From IMG/VR virus record IMGVR_UViG_3300047552_001097, positions 107,918 to 171,917 of that record: a DNA stretch of 64,000 nucleotides. One strand, 5' to 3'. How positions within the stretch are numbered: the first letter of the stretch is position 1; every line of letters begins with the position of its first letter. Position numbers and translations under genes: made by a program. The stretch comes from a virus. The notes under the pieces are model-generated. The model saw only the letters and a program-made list of their open reading frames with translations. It did not search any database and had not been told where the DNA came from. Positions 15,252-22,585 of this stretch are shown here, piece after piece.

Positions 15252-17564
15252 ATGCCTTTTCCTATTCCTAATACTGATGAACTTGATTGGTCTATTCCTT
15301 TAAAGAATCATTTAGGACAACTAAATGACCCTGATACTGGGGGTTTTAATGTATGGACTATTACTACTAGACCAACTAATTTAAGCTCTGATAATGTAAA
15401 TTACACAGGGTTTAATTCTCAAACTGGTAAATTTGAGAGATGGGATGGAAGTAAATGGGAAGAGTTTTCTACTCTTTCTTCCTATCCAGATAATTTATTT
15501 AGAACTGGTACAGGTACTGTTACAGTTAATGATTATATAGTTACAGGTACTGGCACTCTCTTTACTACTGAACTAAAACCTGGGTGTTCTATTGTTATAA
15601 ATACTCATAAAAGAATAGTAGCTAAAATAAACTCTAATACTGAATTAGAAATAAACCAACCTATTCTTTTTAATACTATAACTGCTACTTCTACTATTAC
15701 TACAGATGGAGTAAAAATAACTTCTTCAGCTTTACCTTCTATAACTGTTGGTTCCTTTTTAATTATTAGAAATCAATATGTTCAACTAATTAGTAAAAAT
15801 GGAACTACAGGGATTATAAGTCAACCTTTAGTACAGGCTGGGGCTGTTGGAGTAAATCCAATATTAAATGTAGTAAATGAGTCTTTCTCTTATATTTCTG
15901 TTTCTACTAACACCCCCCAAACCTTTAAATATGATTTACCTATTCTTTCTTTAAAAGGAAGTAATACTAGCGTTACTAGTTCAGATAGAGGTAACTTATC
16001 AATTGGTACTCCTTTATCCTCTAATTTATTAGAGATAAACCAACCTATATTTGTAGCAGGAACTGGTACAATAACTTCCCAGCATTGTTTATTAAGCGGA
16101 GTTGGTACTCAATTTCTTACTCAATTAAATGTAGGAGATACTATCTATACAACTATAAATACTGATGTTCAACCTCTTTATTCTTCAACTCTTAAATACA
16201 CTAATAGAGGGGTTGTAACAGCTTCTTCTATAGTAGTTTCTGTTATTAATAATACTTCTTGTATTATATCTAGACCTTTTAATGCTCATGTACCCTTAGC
16301 CACTTCTAGTTTCTTTATAAAAAAAAGAAATGCTAGTTTTACTATTTGGGACTCTGAAATTGGTTTAAACTCTTCTACAGAGGAACTTTTACCTATAGGA
16401 GAAGACGCCTCTATAGAGGATTTTACTTCTTCTATAAGGGGTAGAACGGCTCTAGTAGAATTAAATAATACTACATACACTCCCGCTAGAACTTTTTTTA
16501 TTACAGACTCTAGTAAGGATTTAGGTGAACAAATAAGAGCATATCTATTACTATATCCCTCAGTAAATATTATCCTTCTTAAGGATACTACTTATACTTG
16601 GAATACCCAAGTAACTGTAAGTCAAAGCCAAAGTTTAGTTATTAGAACCCAAGATTATTCTAATGGATGGACTCCTACTAATGCAGCTACTATTAATATG
16701 AATAGAAATAGCACTATGGAGTATGTTCTTGGGGGTTCATATCCAGGAACAAGAAAAGTAGTAAGGAAATTAAATTTAGAAGGACCCTGTTATCTACTAG
16801 GAGTAAAAATAAATGAGTCCTCTAATGATAGTATGGCTGTGGGATTCTATACTGGAGACAATGCCATTATTAGTATTGGTAATGGTGGTAGTTTATTTAT
16901 TAATGGTTTATCTATTTCCAGTACACAAACTATTATTAATTTCTACTCTAGAAATGAACCAGGGAGTGTTTATATTCTCTGGTCTACTATTGATAAATCC
17001 TTACTAGCTTCTTCTGATATATATGCTGTTGATAGCTATACTGGGTGGAGCGGCTTTAACCTAGGAGGTTCTTATACAGAAGGTACTTCTTTAAGAATTG
17101 GTACAGGATTAGCTGGAGGTACTACTGGAGGTGTCCTATTTAGAGATGCTTCTAATATTATTTATAATAATGTTAGACCTCTTATTACTAAAACAGGTTC
17201 ATTTGGTATAGGAATAACTCCTACACAAAGATTACATGTTAATGGTAATGCTCTTATTAGTGGTACTGTTACTTCTGGTTCTGATATTAGATGGAAAGAA
17301 AATATTAAGGAGATAAACAGTGCTATAGAAGAAATTAATAAAATTAAGACTTATACTTTTAATTGGAAAGATAAAGAGAATAAAGGGAAGGAACTACAAG
17401 CTGGAGTGATAGCTCAAGAGCTAGAGAATACAGCTTTATCCCATCTAGTTTTAGAAGATAACGAAGGATATAAAAGTGTGTCTTATACTGGTATAATTGC
17501 TTATTTAGTTCAAGCTATTAAGGAACTAAATGAAAAACTAACAAACCTAGAGAATAATAAATAA
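15252..17564 (+). CDS. Tail fibre with C-terminal peptidase S74 intramolecular chaperone, 770 aa
   Basis: The N-terminus contains a fibre head domain (GFNVWTITTRPTNLSSDNVNYTGFN...FERWDGSKW). A long beta-rich shaft follows, with repeated T-G-T-G-T and S-x-(T/N)-x-(L/C)-x-I-(N/S)-(R/Q)-P motifs. A beta-helix-like stretch covers about residues 400-610. The C-terminal 110 residues form a peptidase S74 domain: SGSDIRWKENIKEI near residue 676 (self-cleavage at the conserved Ser-Asp, Lys nearby), LQAGVIAQELE, and a terminal coiled coil (IKELNEKLTNLENN). S74 domains trimerise and fold the fibre, then cut themselves off. The stop overlaps the start of a second S74-like gene. Confidence 0.85.
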   Translation: MPFPIPNTDELDWSIPLKNHLGQLNDPDTGGFNVWTITTRPTNLSSDNVNYTGFNSQTGKFERWDGSKWEEFSTLSSYPDNLFRTGTGTVTVNDYIVTGTGTLFTTELKPGCSIVINTHKRIVAKINSNTELEINQPILFNTITATSTITTDGVKITSSALPSITVGSFLIIRNQYVQLISKNGTTGIISQPLVQAGAVGVNPILNVVNESFSYISVSTNTPQTFKYDLPILSLKGSNTSVTSSDRGNLSIGTPLSSNLLEINQPIFVAGTGTITSQHCLLSGVGTQFLTQLNVGDTIYTTINTDVQPLYSSTLKYTNRGVVTASSIVVSVINNTSCIISRPFNAHVPLATSSFFIKKRNASFTIWDSEIGLNSSTEELLPIGEDASIEDFTSSIRGRTALVELNNTTYTPARTFFITDSSKDLGEQIRAYLLLYPSVNIILLKDTTYTWNTQVTVSQSQSLVIRTQDYSNGWTPTNAATINMNRNSTMEYVLGGSYPGTRKVVRKLNLEGPCYLLGVKINESSNDSMAVGFYTGDNAIISIGNGGSLFINGLSISSTQTIINFYSRNEPGSVYILWSTIDKSLLASSDIYAVDSYTGWSGFNLGGSYTEGTSLRIGTGLAGGTTGGVLFRDASNIIYNNVRPLITKTGSFGIGITPTQRLHVNGNALISGTVTSGSDIRWKENIKEINSAIEEINKIKTYTFNWKDKENKGKELQAGVIAQELENTALSHLVLEDNEGYKSVSYTGIIAYLVQAIKELNEKLTNLENNK

Positions 17565-17908
17565 TGAAGAAAAATATTAAAGATATATCTGAATTTGGTA
17601 ATATCCTAGAATTTCTTAATTCCTTACAAGTAGAAAGTTTCTTTTATGAAAAGGAAGAAGTAAAGGGTTATACTCCTACTCATATGACTAAGGAACTACA
17701 AAATTTAGAAGATAAAAGTTCTAAGTATGTGGAAACTCCTAAAGGAATACAATTACAGATTTCTCCCTCTGAAACTTTGTATCCAGAACTTATGACTACA
17801 GACTTTAATGAGGAACCAACTGTTAGATTAGATTTGATGATACCTCTTCTTCTTCAGGGTATAAAAGAGTTAAATACTAAATTATCTACCTTAAATAAAA
17901 ATGAGTAA
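17564..17908 (+). CDS. Free-standing S74-like fibre chaperone fragment, 114 aa
   Basis: Overlaps the upstream fibre stop by one base (TAATG). Its layout parallels the S74 domain just before it: KKNIKDI at the start, a V-x-S-F-x-Y-E-K segment, P-T-H-M-T-K-E-L-Q where the other copy has I-A-Q-E-L-E, a Y-P-E-L motif, and a final helix LLQGIKELNTKLSTLNK matching the upstream copy's coiled coil. The catalytic S-D-x-R before K-x-N-I is absent, because the gene starts at that point. It could be a separately expressed, non-cleaving chaperone or assembly subunit. Confidence 0.62.
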   Translation: MKKNIKDISEFGNILEFLNSLQVESFFYEKEEVKGYTPTHMTKELQNLEDKSSKYVETPKGIQLQISPSETLYPELMTTDFNEEPTVRLDLMIPLLLQGIKELNTKLSTLNKNE

Positions 17909-18134
17909 ACAAAAATCATCTATAAATGAAATCCTTGAGTTAAACTCTGGTCTATTTTTAAACCCCAATACTTTTCAAATGATAGAGAGTGTAAAAGATA
18001 GAGACTTGGAAAGTATATTCTCTATAATTGAGAAACCTTCAAACTGGAAGGAGTTATCGTCTAGAGAAAAGGTTATTTATATTTCAAGAGGAAACAATGG
18101 ATCTTATCTAAGAGAAAGATTATTAAATGAATAA
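17901..18134 (+). CDS. Hypothetical protein, 77 aa
   Basis: Unrecognised. Helical and charged, with 'LNSGLFLNPNTFQMIESV' and a basic, arginine-containing C-terminus. It overlaps the S74-like gene by 8 bases and is last in the fibre operon, so it is co-expressed late. It may be an assembly factor. Confidence 0.55.
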   Translation: MSKQKSSINEILELNSGLFLNPNTFQMIESVKDRDLESIFSIIEKPSNWKELSSREKVIYISRGNNGSYLRERLLNE

Positions 18135-18159
18135 TAATTCTACTTAATATCTTTTTATT

Positions 18160-18220
18160 AGATAAAAAGAAATACTCTAGAAGGAAACATGATAAAACCT
18201 TCTAGAGTATTCTTTTATCT
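18160..18220. terminator. Bidirectional terminator between convergent operons
   Basis: A 14-bp perfect core (18171-18184 with 18198-18211) extends on both sides through agataaaag/cttttatct with one bulged base. A/T runs flank both arms. It separates the fibre operon from the minus-strand unit ending at 18228. Confidence 0.82.
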
Positions 18221-18227
18221 ATTCTAT

Positions 18228-18554
18228 TTATTCTTCTACATTAGAATCACCACCTTCATTTCCTAATAATATTTCAATAGCCCTCTGAGTAATAAGGATA
18301 AAAGTATTATCATTAAGAGCTAGGTACTTAGCCTTAGTCTCACTTAGAACTAAGTGTCTATTAGTCTTATACCCTACTACCTTAACCATACATTTGGTCT
18401 TACCAATAAAAGTAACAAATCCTACCTCTACAGCCTTGTTATTACGACTCTCTAAAATAATTAGAGAACCCTTTAGTTTATTAAGAGCGGGGGTTAATTC
18501 CTCTCCAATAGAATTAGATAAAGCTAGTTTATTAAGAATTTCATTAAATATCAT
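18228..18554 (-). CDS. Hypothetical protein, 108 aa
   Basis: Unrecognised. An N-terminal helix is followed by a small beta-barrel-like region (GSLIILESRNNKAVEVGFVT... CMVKVVGYKTNRHLVLS), then a helix and an acidic tail. The strand pattern resembles an OB or SH3-like fold, which could bind nucleic acid, but this is a guess. It overlaps the upstream gene by 11 bases. Confidence 0.6.
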   Translation of the reverse strand: MIFNEILNKLALSNSIGEELTPALNKLKGSLIILESRNNKAVEVGFVTFIGKTKCMVKVVGYKTNRHLVLSETKAKYLALNDNTFILITQRAIEILLGNEGGDSNVEE

Positions 18555-18732
18555 ATATTAAACACTCCTGCATACTTGGATTCATTGTACATAAATATTC
18601 TAACCTATTTTGTTTGGGTAGTTTAGAGAGATATGCAGCATACTCCTCTACAATATCCCAGTCACATGCTAGATTAGATGCTCTAGCCTTCTCTAATAAC
18701 ATAGCCATCTTTGTATTCTTCATCTTCATCAT
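18544..18732 (-). CDS. Small hypothetical protein, 62 aa
   Basis: Unrecognised helical protein with 'LACDWDIVEEYAAYLSKLPKQNRLEYL'. A good Shine-Dalgarno sequence (AAGGAG) precedes the first of two adjacent in-frame ATG codons, which supports it as a real gene. Confidence 0.6.
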   Translation of the reverse strand: MMKMKNTKMAMLLEKARASNLACDWDIVEEYAAYLSKLPKQNRLEYLCTMNPSMQECLIYDI

Positions 18733-18762
18733 ATTTCTCCTTATTTGATTGAGTATAGCTTT

Positions 18763-19089
18763 TTACTTAAGTAAGAACTTAAGTATTCCTATAATAAGTT
18801 CTTTTTGAGTATTGAACTCTCCTTTTTCTATTAGTTTAGAGAGGGTAGGGTTATTAATAGAATAACTCTTTCTATCTCTATTAGGTATTATGGTGATAGA
18901 AAGAGTTAGATTCTTATTAGGGTTATGCCATTGGTATATAACTCTACTTGTATTAGAGTCTGTAAAACTAGTATCTGGTAATAAATATTCAGATAGAAGT
19001 TTAATGAACTCTTGACAATCAATCATACTATCCGTCATATCAAGAGTTTCATTCTCTAATTCAGATAGTCTAGGAGATAAGTTATACAT
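18763..19089 (-). CDS. Hypothetical protein, 108 aa
   Basis: Unrecognised. Acidic N-terminal half with helices, then beta strands (RVIYQWHNPNKNLTLSITIIP), a basic turn (NRDRKSYS) and C-terminal helices. It sits 4 bases after the next gene upstream in a six-gene minus-strand unit that includes the MoxR/VWA pair. Confidence 0.55.
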   Translation of the reverse strand: MYNLSPRLSELENETLDMTDSMIDCQEFIKLLSEYLLPDTSFTDSNTSRVIYQWHNPNKNLTLSITIIPNRDRKSYSINNPTLSKLIEKGEFNTQKELIIGILKFLLK

Positions 19090-19093
19090 TAGA

Positions 19094-19777
19094 TTAATAC
19101 TTTAAAGTTAGGTCTATAACTTTATTATATGGTTCTGAACTAGCTTGTTGAGAGATATTAAAAGAGAAACTACCCACTAATTCATACTTCTTTATTAGAT
19201 TTATTAAGGACTCAGGAGTGGGAACTGGTTCATTATCTACTAGAATATCCACTTTATCTCCTCCGAATAGACTTCTAACTATAATGCTAGAACCTTTATA
19301 TTCATCACACAGTAATCCTCCTAATATAAAATCTAGAGGGCTAGAGTATATAGAACAGATAGAACTCTCTAGAATTAATGGGTATAAGTTACTAGTATTA
19401 GATATTTGATAGAAGGGTAGAAGCCATTTAGGTGGTTCAAAGAAGACATCTTCTGCTATGAATATCTTATATTCAGGGTATTCAACATTTAAAATAGACA
19501 TAGCTGAATCAATATCTACAGGTTCATCATAGAGATTTTCAATAGGAATTTTATTAGATAAAAGGTGTCCGAACGCTGGTAACTCATTGAATATAGATTT
19601 AGTTCCCTCTTTAATTAACCTATATTGAGCTACTAATTGAGAGTTGTAGTAGCTCAATAAATACGTTTCATAGGTAATGTGATTGTTCCTAGGTACTAGT
19701 TTTATATAGTATCTCCAAGTAGTTAAAGAGCTAAACAGAAGACTGGTTACTTGAACTATCTCTTTAGGTATATTCAT
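19094..19777 (-). CDS. Hypothetical protein in MoxR-VWA operon, 227 aa
   Basis: Unrecognised mixed alpha/beta protein with no membrane segment. Notable stretches are YKIFIAEDVFFEPPKWLLPFY in the middle and an 'SIIVRSLFGGDKVDILVDNE' strand-turn-strand near the C-terminus. It ends 2 bases before the VWA gene on the same strand, so the product may be a partner or substrate of the MoxR/VWA machine. Confidence 0.55.
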   Translation of the reverse strand: MNIPKEIVQVTSLLFSSLTTWRYYIKLVPRNNHITYETYLLSYYNSQLVAQYRLIKEGTKSIFNELPAFGHLLSNKIPIENLYDEPVDIDSAMSILNVEYPEYKIFIAEDVFFEPPKWLLPFYQISNTSNLYPLILESSICSIYSSPLDFILGGLLCDEYKGSSIIVRSLFGGDKVDILVDNEPVPTPESLINLIKKYELVGSFSFNISQQASSEPYNKVIDLTLKY

Positions 19778-19779
19778 TT

Positions 19780-21027
19780 CTACATATCCAATAAGTTCAT
19801 ATTAATAGAATGACAGTAGGAGGGTAGATTCTCCTGTGTATGGTCCTTTGTAAATACTATTAGAAGGGGAGGTCCATTAAGTTTATAGTATTCAGAAGGA
19901 GATAAGAAGGGACCATAACCATCTGTGAATAAAACAATAACATTAGCTTTTAGTTCCATACAAGCTACTACTTGAGCAGGTATAAAGGAAGTTCCCCCTC
20001 TACCATTAATAGCTAACTTACCAGAGGATAGAAAATTATCAATAGAATCCTCTGCTTTGATAGGATATACCCCTTGAACAACACAGTCACATACTACTAT
20101 ATGCAGAGAGCATTTGCAATCTAGTTGAATCTTTTTAATATGTCCTAGAGCTTCTCTAATAGAGATATCAGACATAGACCCACTAGAATCTATTATTACT
20201 ACTAGATTCTTAATAGAGGGGGATGGTTGTTTACCTGGTAGAACAAAGTTATAACTAGAGTTCCTTCTATTAGGTTTATTCCAAGTAGTAATTTTATCAT
20301 CTCCCAACTTAGGAACTACAAAGTTGATTAGATGTTTATACCAAGGTTCCTTGGGTGTAGGGATGTTATTGGATAGAATACAATGTAGACTACCAGGAGT
20401 TTTACCAGCCACCCTATTCTTAAGAGAGTTGGTTATAAATGCTAGGTTTATAGAATCTATAGCCTCTTCATCTTCTATAAACTCTAAGTCATTAGGTAAA
20501 AAGTAATCAACATCCCCCATAGAATTTAATAGCTCTATTATGGGTTTACTAAGATTACTTTTAATAAGATGAAATAACCTCTCAAAGTTAAATTGAGAAG
20601 CTAGCTCCTCTCTATTTAGTAGGTTTAGAATATCTTTAATAGTAGGAGTTTTCTTATCATTTGGTAATTGAAAGAATTCCTGTCTATATATAAAGCCAGA
20701 AGTAGAGAACTCTAGTACACAAGAGTTAGATATTGCATGAGAAGCTAATAGAGCTATTTCTTTATCTATAGGTTCATTGATTAATTTAAACCCTCTAGAA
20801 CTATGGTTAAATAAAATCTGGAAGAGCTCTCTTAAAATAACGGAGCCAATATCCTTAATATTATTAGTTATAAGCGTTTCTCTTTGGATATAGAGATTCT
20901 TACCTATTACCTTAGTAGGTCCCTCTTGAATCTCTATATTAATAAAAGCTATGAGTTCTACTAATTCTTCTACGTTTGATAGTTCTAGTAGAACTCTACT
21001 TAAATTAATCTCCTCTATATTCTTCAT
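19780..21027 (-). CDS. VWA-domain protein with degenerate metallopeptidase-like N-terminus (DUF2201 type)
   Basis: The C-terminal half is a von Willebrand A domain. The MIDAS loop LVVIIDSSGSMSD starts near residue 275 (D-x-S-x-S), GGTSFIP near 346 supplies the conserved Thr, and VIVLFTDGYG near 372 is the third MIDAS element, so metal binding should be intact. The N-terminal half resembles the putative metallopeptidase domain usually fused to this VWA family. The expected H-E-x-x-H is replaced by ILRELFQILFNH, so peptidase activity is doubtful. The gene sits next to a MoxR-type AAA+ ATPase, the classic MoxR-VWA chaperone pair. It probably acts as the substrate adaptor. Confidence 0.82.
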   Translation of the reverse strand: MKNIEEINLSRVLLELSNVEELVELIAFINIEIQEGPTKVIGKNLYIQRETLITNNIKDIGSVILRELFQILFNHSSRGFKLINEPIDKEIALLASHAISNSCVLEFSTSGFIYRQEFFQLPNDKKTPTIKDILNLLNREELASQFNFERLFHLIKSNLSKPIIELLNSMGDVDYFLPNDLEFIEDEEAIDSINLAFITNSLKNRVAGKTPGSLHCILSNNIPTPKEPWYKHLINFVVPKLGDDKITTWNKPNRRNSSYNFVLPGKQPSPSIKNLVVIIDSSGSMSDISIREALGHIKKIQLDCKCSLHIVVCDCVVQGVYPIKAEDSIDNFLSSGKLAINGRGGTSFIPAQVVACMELKANVIVLFTDGYGPFLSPSEYYKLNGPPLLIVFTKDHTQENLPSYCHSINMNLLDM

Positions 21028-21056
21028 ATTTATAATCCTTTTGTAAGATAATGAAG

Positions 21057-21074
21057 CCCCCTTATATAAGGGGG
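21057..21074. terminator. G/C-rich palindrome between MoxR and VWA genes
   Basis: The 18-base palindrome cccccttatataaggggg lies in the 55-base gap between the MoxR gene (ends 21083) and the VWA gene (starts 21027). It stands out in this A/T-rich genome. It could be a partial terminator or mRNA-processing hairpin that sets the MoxR:VWA ratio. The U-tract is weak. Confidence 0.55.
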
Positions 21075-21082
21075 ATTAGACT

Positions 21083-22486
21083 TTATTGATTTAGGTTTAA
21101 TAAGGAACCTTTGTTATTAACTACATCCTTAGCCCTTTTTCCAATAGGACTATTATAGAATTCTAATAGTTTCTTATTAACCTCTTTAGAAGTAGGGTCT
21201 ACTAGATTAAATTTAGTAGCAACTAGTCTAATATAAAGAACTGTATACTTAGACCCTACTTCAATAGCTCTAGGATGTAAATCTTTATTACCTTCTAGAC
21301 CCTGTTCAAAACAAATGATTGGTACAAGTAGAGCCTTAGTAAGAATCTCCTGAGTATCAATTATAGCTTGAATTCTATAAAAGAGACTGTAAAGAGTTCC
21401 TAAATCTTTAATATTACTTAATAGTTTAAGAACCTTCTTCTCATCTCCACATAAGAACTCTTCTAATGGAGGGAGTTTACAAATCTTAGTTATATGAGAA
21501 CTAAACATTTGAGTAGTAAAAGTACCTAATCTACCTTCTACACTCTTAAAACACTTCTCAATATCTCCATTACAGTGAGTGATTAACTGACTAACCTTCT
21601 CCCAGCTTCTAGGGGTTGGGAAACAATTAGATTCACGAGTATCAAAGGGATAACCCTCTTCTTTACCATGAATATGATTAGGGTTAGCCATTAAGAAACT
21701 AATAACTGTATCATGCCAATTATGCTCTGTAGCATAATCAATGACACTAGAGGTTCTACATTCTAGACTAAAATGAGTGACCCTATCTTTAATAGCAGCA
21801 CTATTCTGATGAGTATTAGGGACATCATGCTCTACTAAGTTAGCTGCTGCCCACACTACCCATCCTGGTTTAAGCTCATATTCACCAATTCTACGTTCTT
21901 GTAATAACTGTTGAATAGCTGCTTGAGTATCATAAGTAGCATTAAACAACTCATCAAAGAATAGAATACCCTCCTCTTTATCTAGGTTTAGTAGGTTTCT
22001 AATAGATTTATTAGTGTTTAATTCTAACCAAACACCTAAATCTAATTCCTTAATATTAGTAAGAAGTGTGTTAATAACTGTAGAAGAGCCTTCTTTTAAT
22101 ACTTGTAAAGGTTCAATCTGTTCAATTGATTGAAGTAAAAGTTCCTTTATTGGAGTGTTAGTAACCTTATTAGCTAACTCAATAATGAACTTTTTACAGT
22201 TGGATAAAGCTAGAGATTTGTTCTCTTGAAGGGGTAGGGAGTTAGGAGGACACCATTCTACAGCTCCATCTTTAATAGTAGGAATGCCTCTAAGGTCTAG
22301 AGCATCTACCTGAGAGAGAATGAATACTTGTAAAGATATGCCCTTAGATAATGCAAAATCACTAATAATAGTAGTTTTACCAATACCAACTGGACCAGTA
22401 ATTAAGATAGTTTCCTTTAATTGCCATAACAATTCTAGTTGTTTCTTTAGCTCTTCAACACTGATTTTAGTGATATTGTTATCCAT
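21083..22486 (-). CDS. MoxR-family AAA+ ATPase
   Basis: Hexameric AAA+ chaperone-type ATPase. Walker A is ILITGPVGIGKTT near residues 31-43. LDLRGIPTIKDGAVEWCPP near residue 62 is the MoxR-type pore/insert strand. Walker B is EGILFFDELFNA near residue 172, followed by IQQLLQERRIGEY near 190 and the sensor 1 region (WVVWAAANLVEHD). CFPTPRSWEKVSQL near 287 is the sensor 2/lid side. Its partner VWA gene follows on the same strand, so the two probably remodel a common target such as a host or virion protein. The first codons have a usable Shine-Dalgarno sequence (GAAGG). Confidence 0.85.
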   Translation of the reverse strand: MDNNITKISVEELKKQLELLWQLKETILITGPVGIGKTTIISDFALSKGISLQVFILSQVDALDLRGIPTIKDGAVEWCPPNSLPLQENKSLALSNCKKFIIELANKVTNTPIKELLLQSIEQIEPLQVLKEGSSTVINTLLTNIKELDLGVWLELNTNKSIRNLLNLDKEEGILFFDELFNATYDTQAAIQQLLQERRIGEYELKPGWVVWAAANLVEHDVPNTHQNSAAIKDRVTHFSLECRTSSVIDYATEHNWHDTVISFLMANPNHIHGKEEGYPFDTRESNCFPTPRSWEKVSQLITHCNGDIEKCFKSVEGRLGTFTTQMFSSHITKICKLPPLEEFLCGDEKKVLKLLSNIKDLGTLYSLFYRIQAIIDTQEILTKALLVPIICFEQGLEGNKDLHPRAIEVGSKYTVLYIRLVATKFNLVDPTSKEVNKKLLEFYNSPIGKRAKDVVNNKGSLLNLNQ

Positions 22487-22540
22487 TTTTAACCTTCTTT
22501 ATTACAACTTGTTTGCCTTTAACCCTAGCCAAACCCCCGT

Positions 22541-22580
22541 TAAAGCTCTAGGTATGTAAGAATATATACCTAGAGCTTTA
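22541..22580 (-). terminator. Terminator hairpin after the ribonucleotide reductase gene
   Basis: A perfect 15-bp stem (22541-22555 with 22566-22580) and 10-base loop sit directly beyond the RNR stop at 22586. The U-tract on the minus strand is poor, so it may instead protect the 3' end. Confidence 0.68.
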
Positions 22581-22585
22581 GTTAT

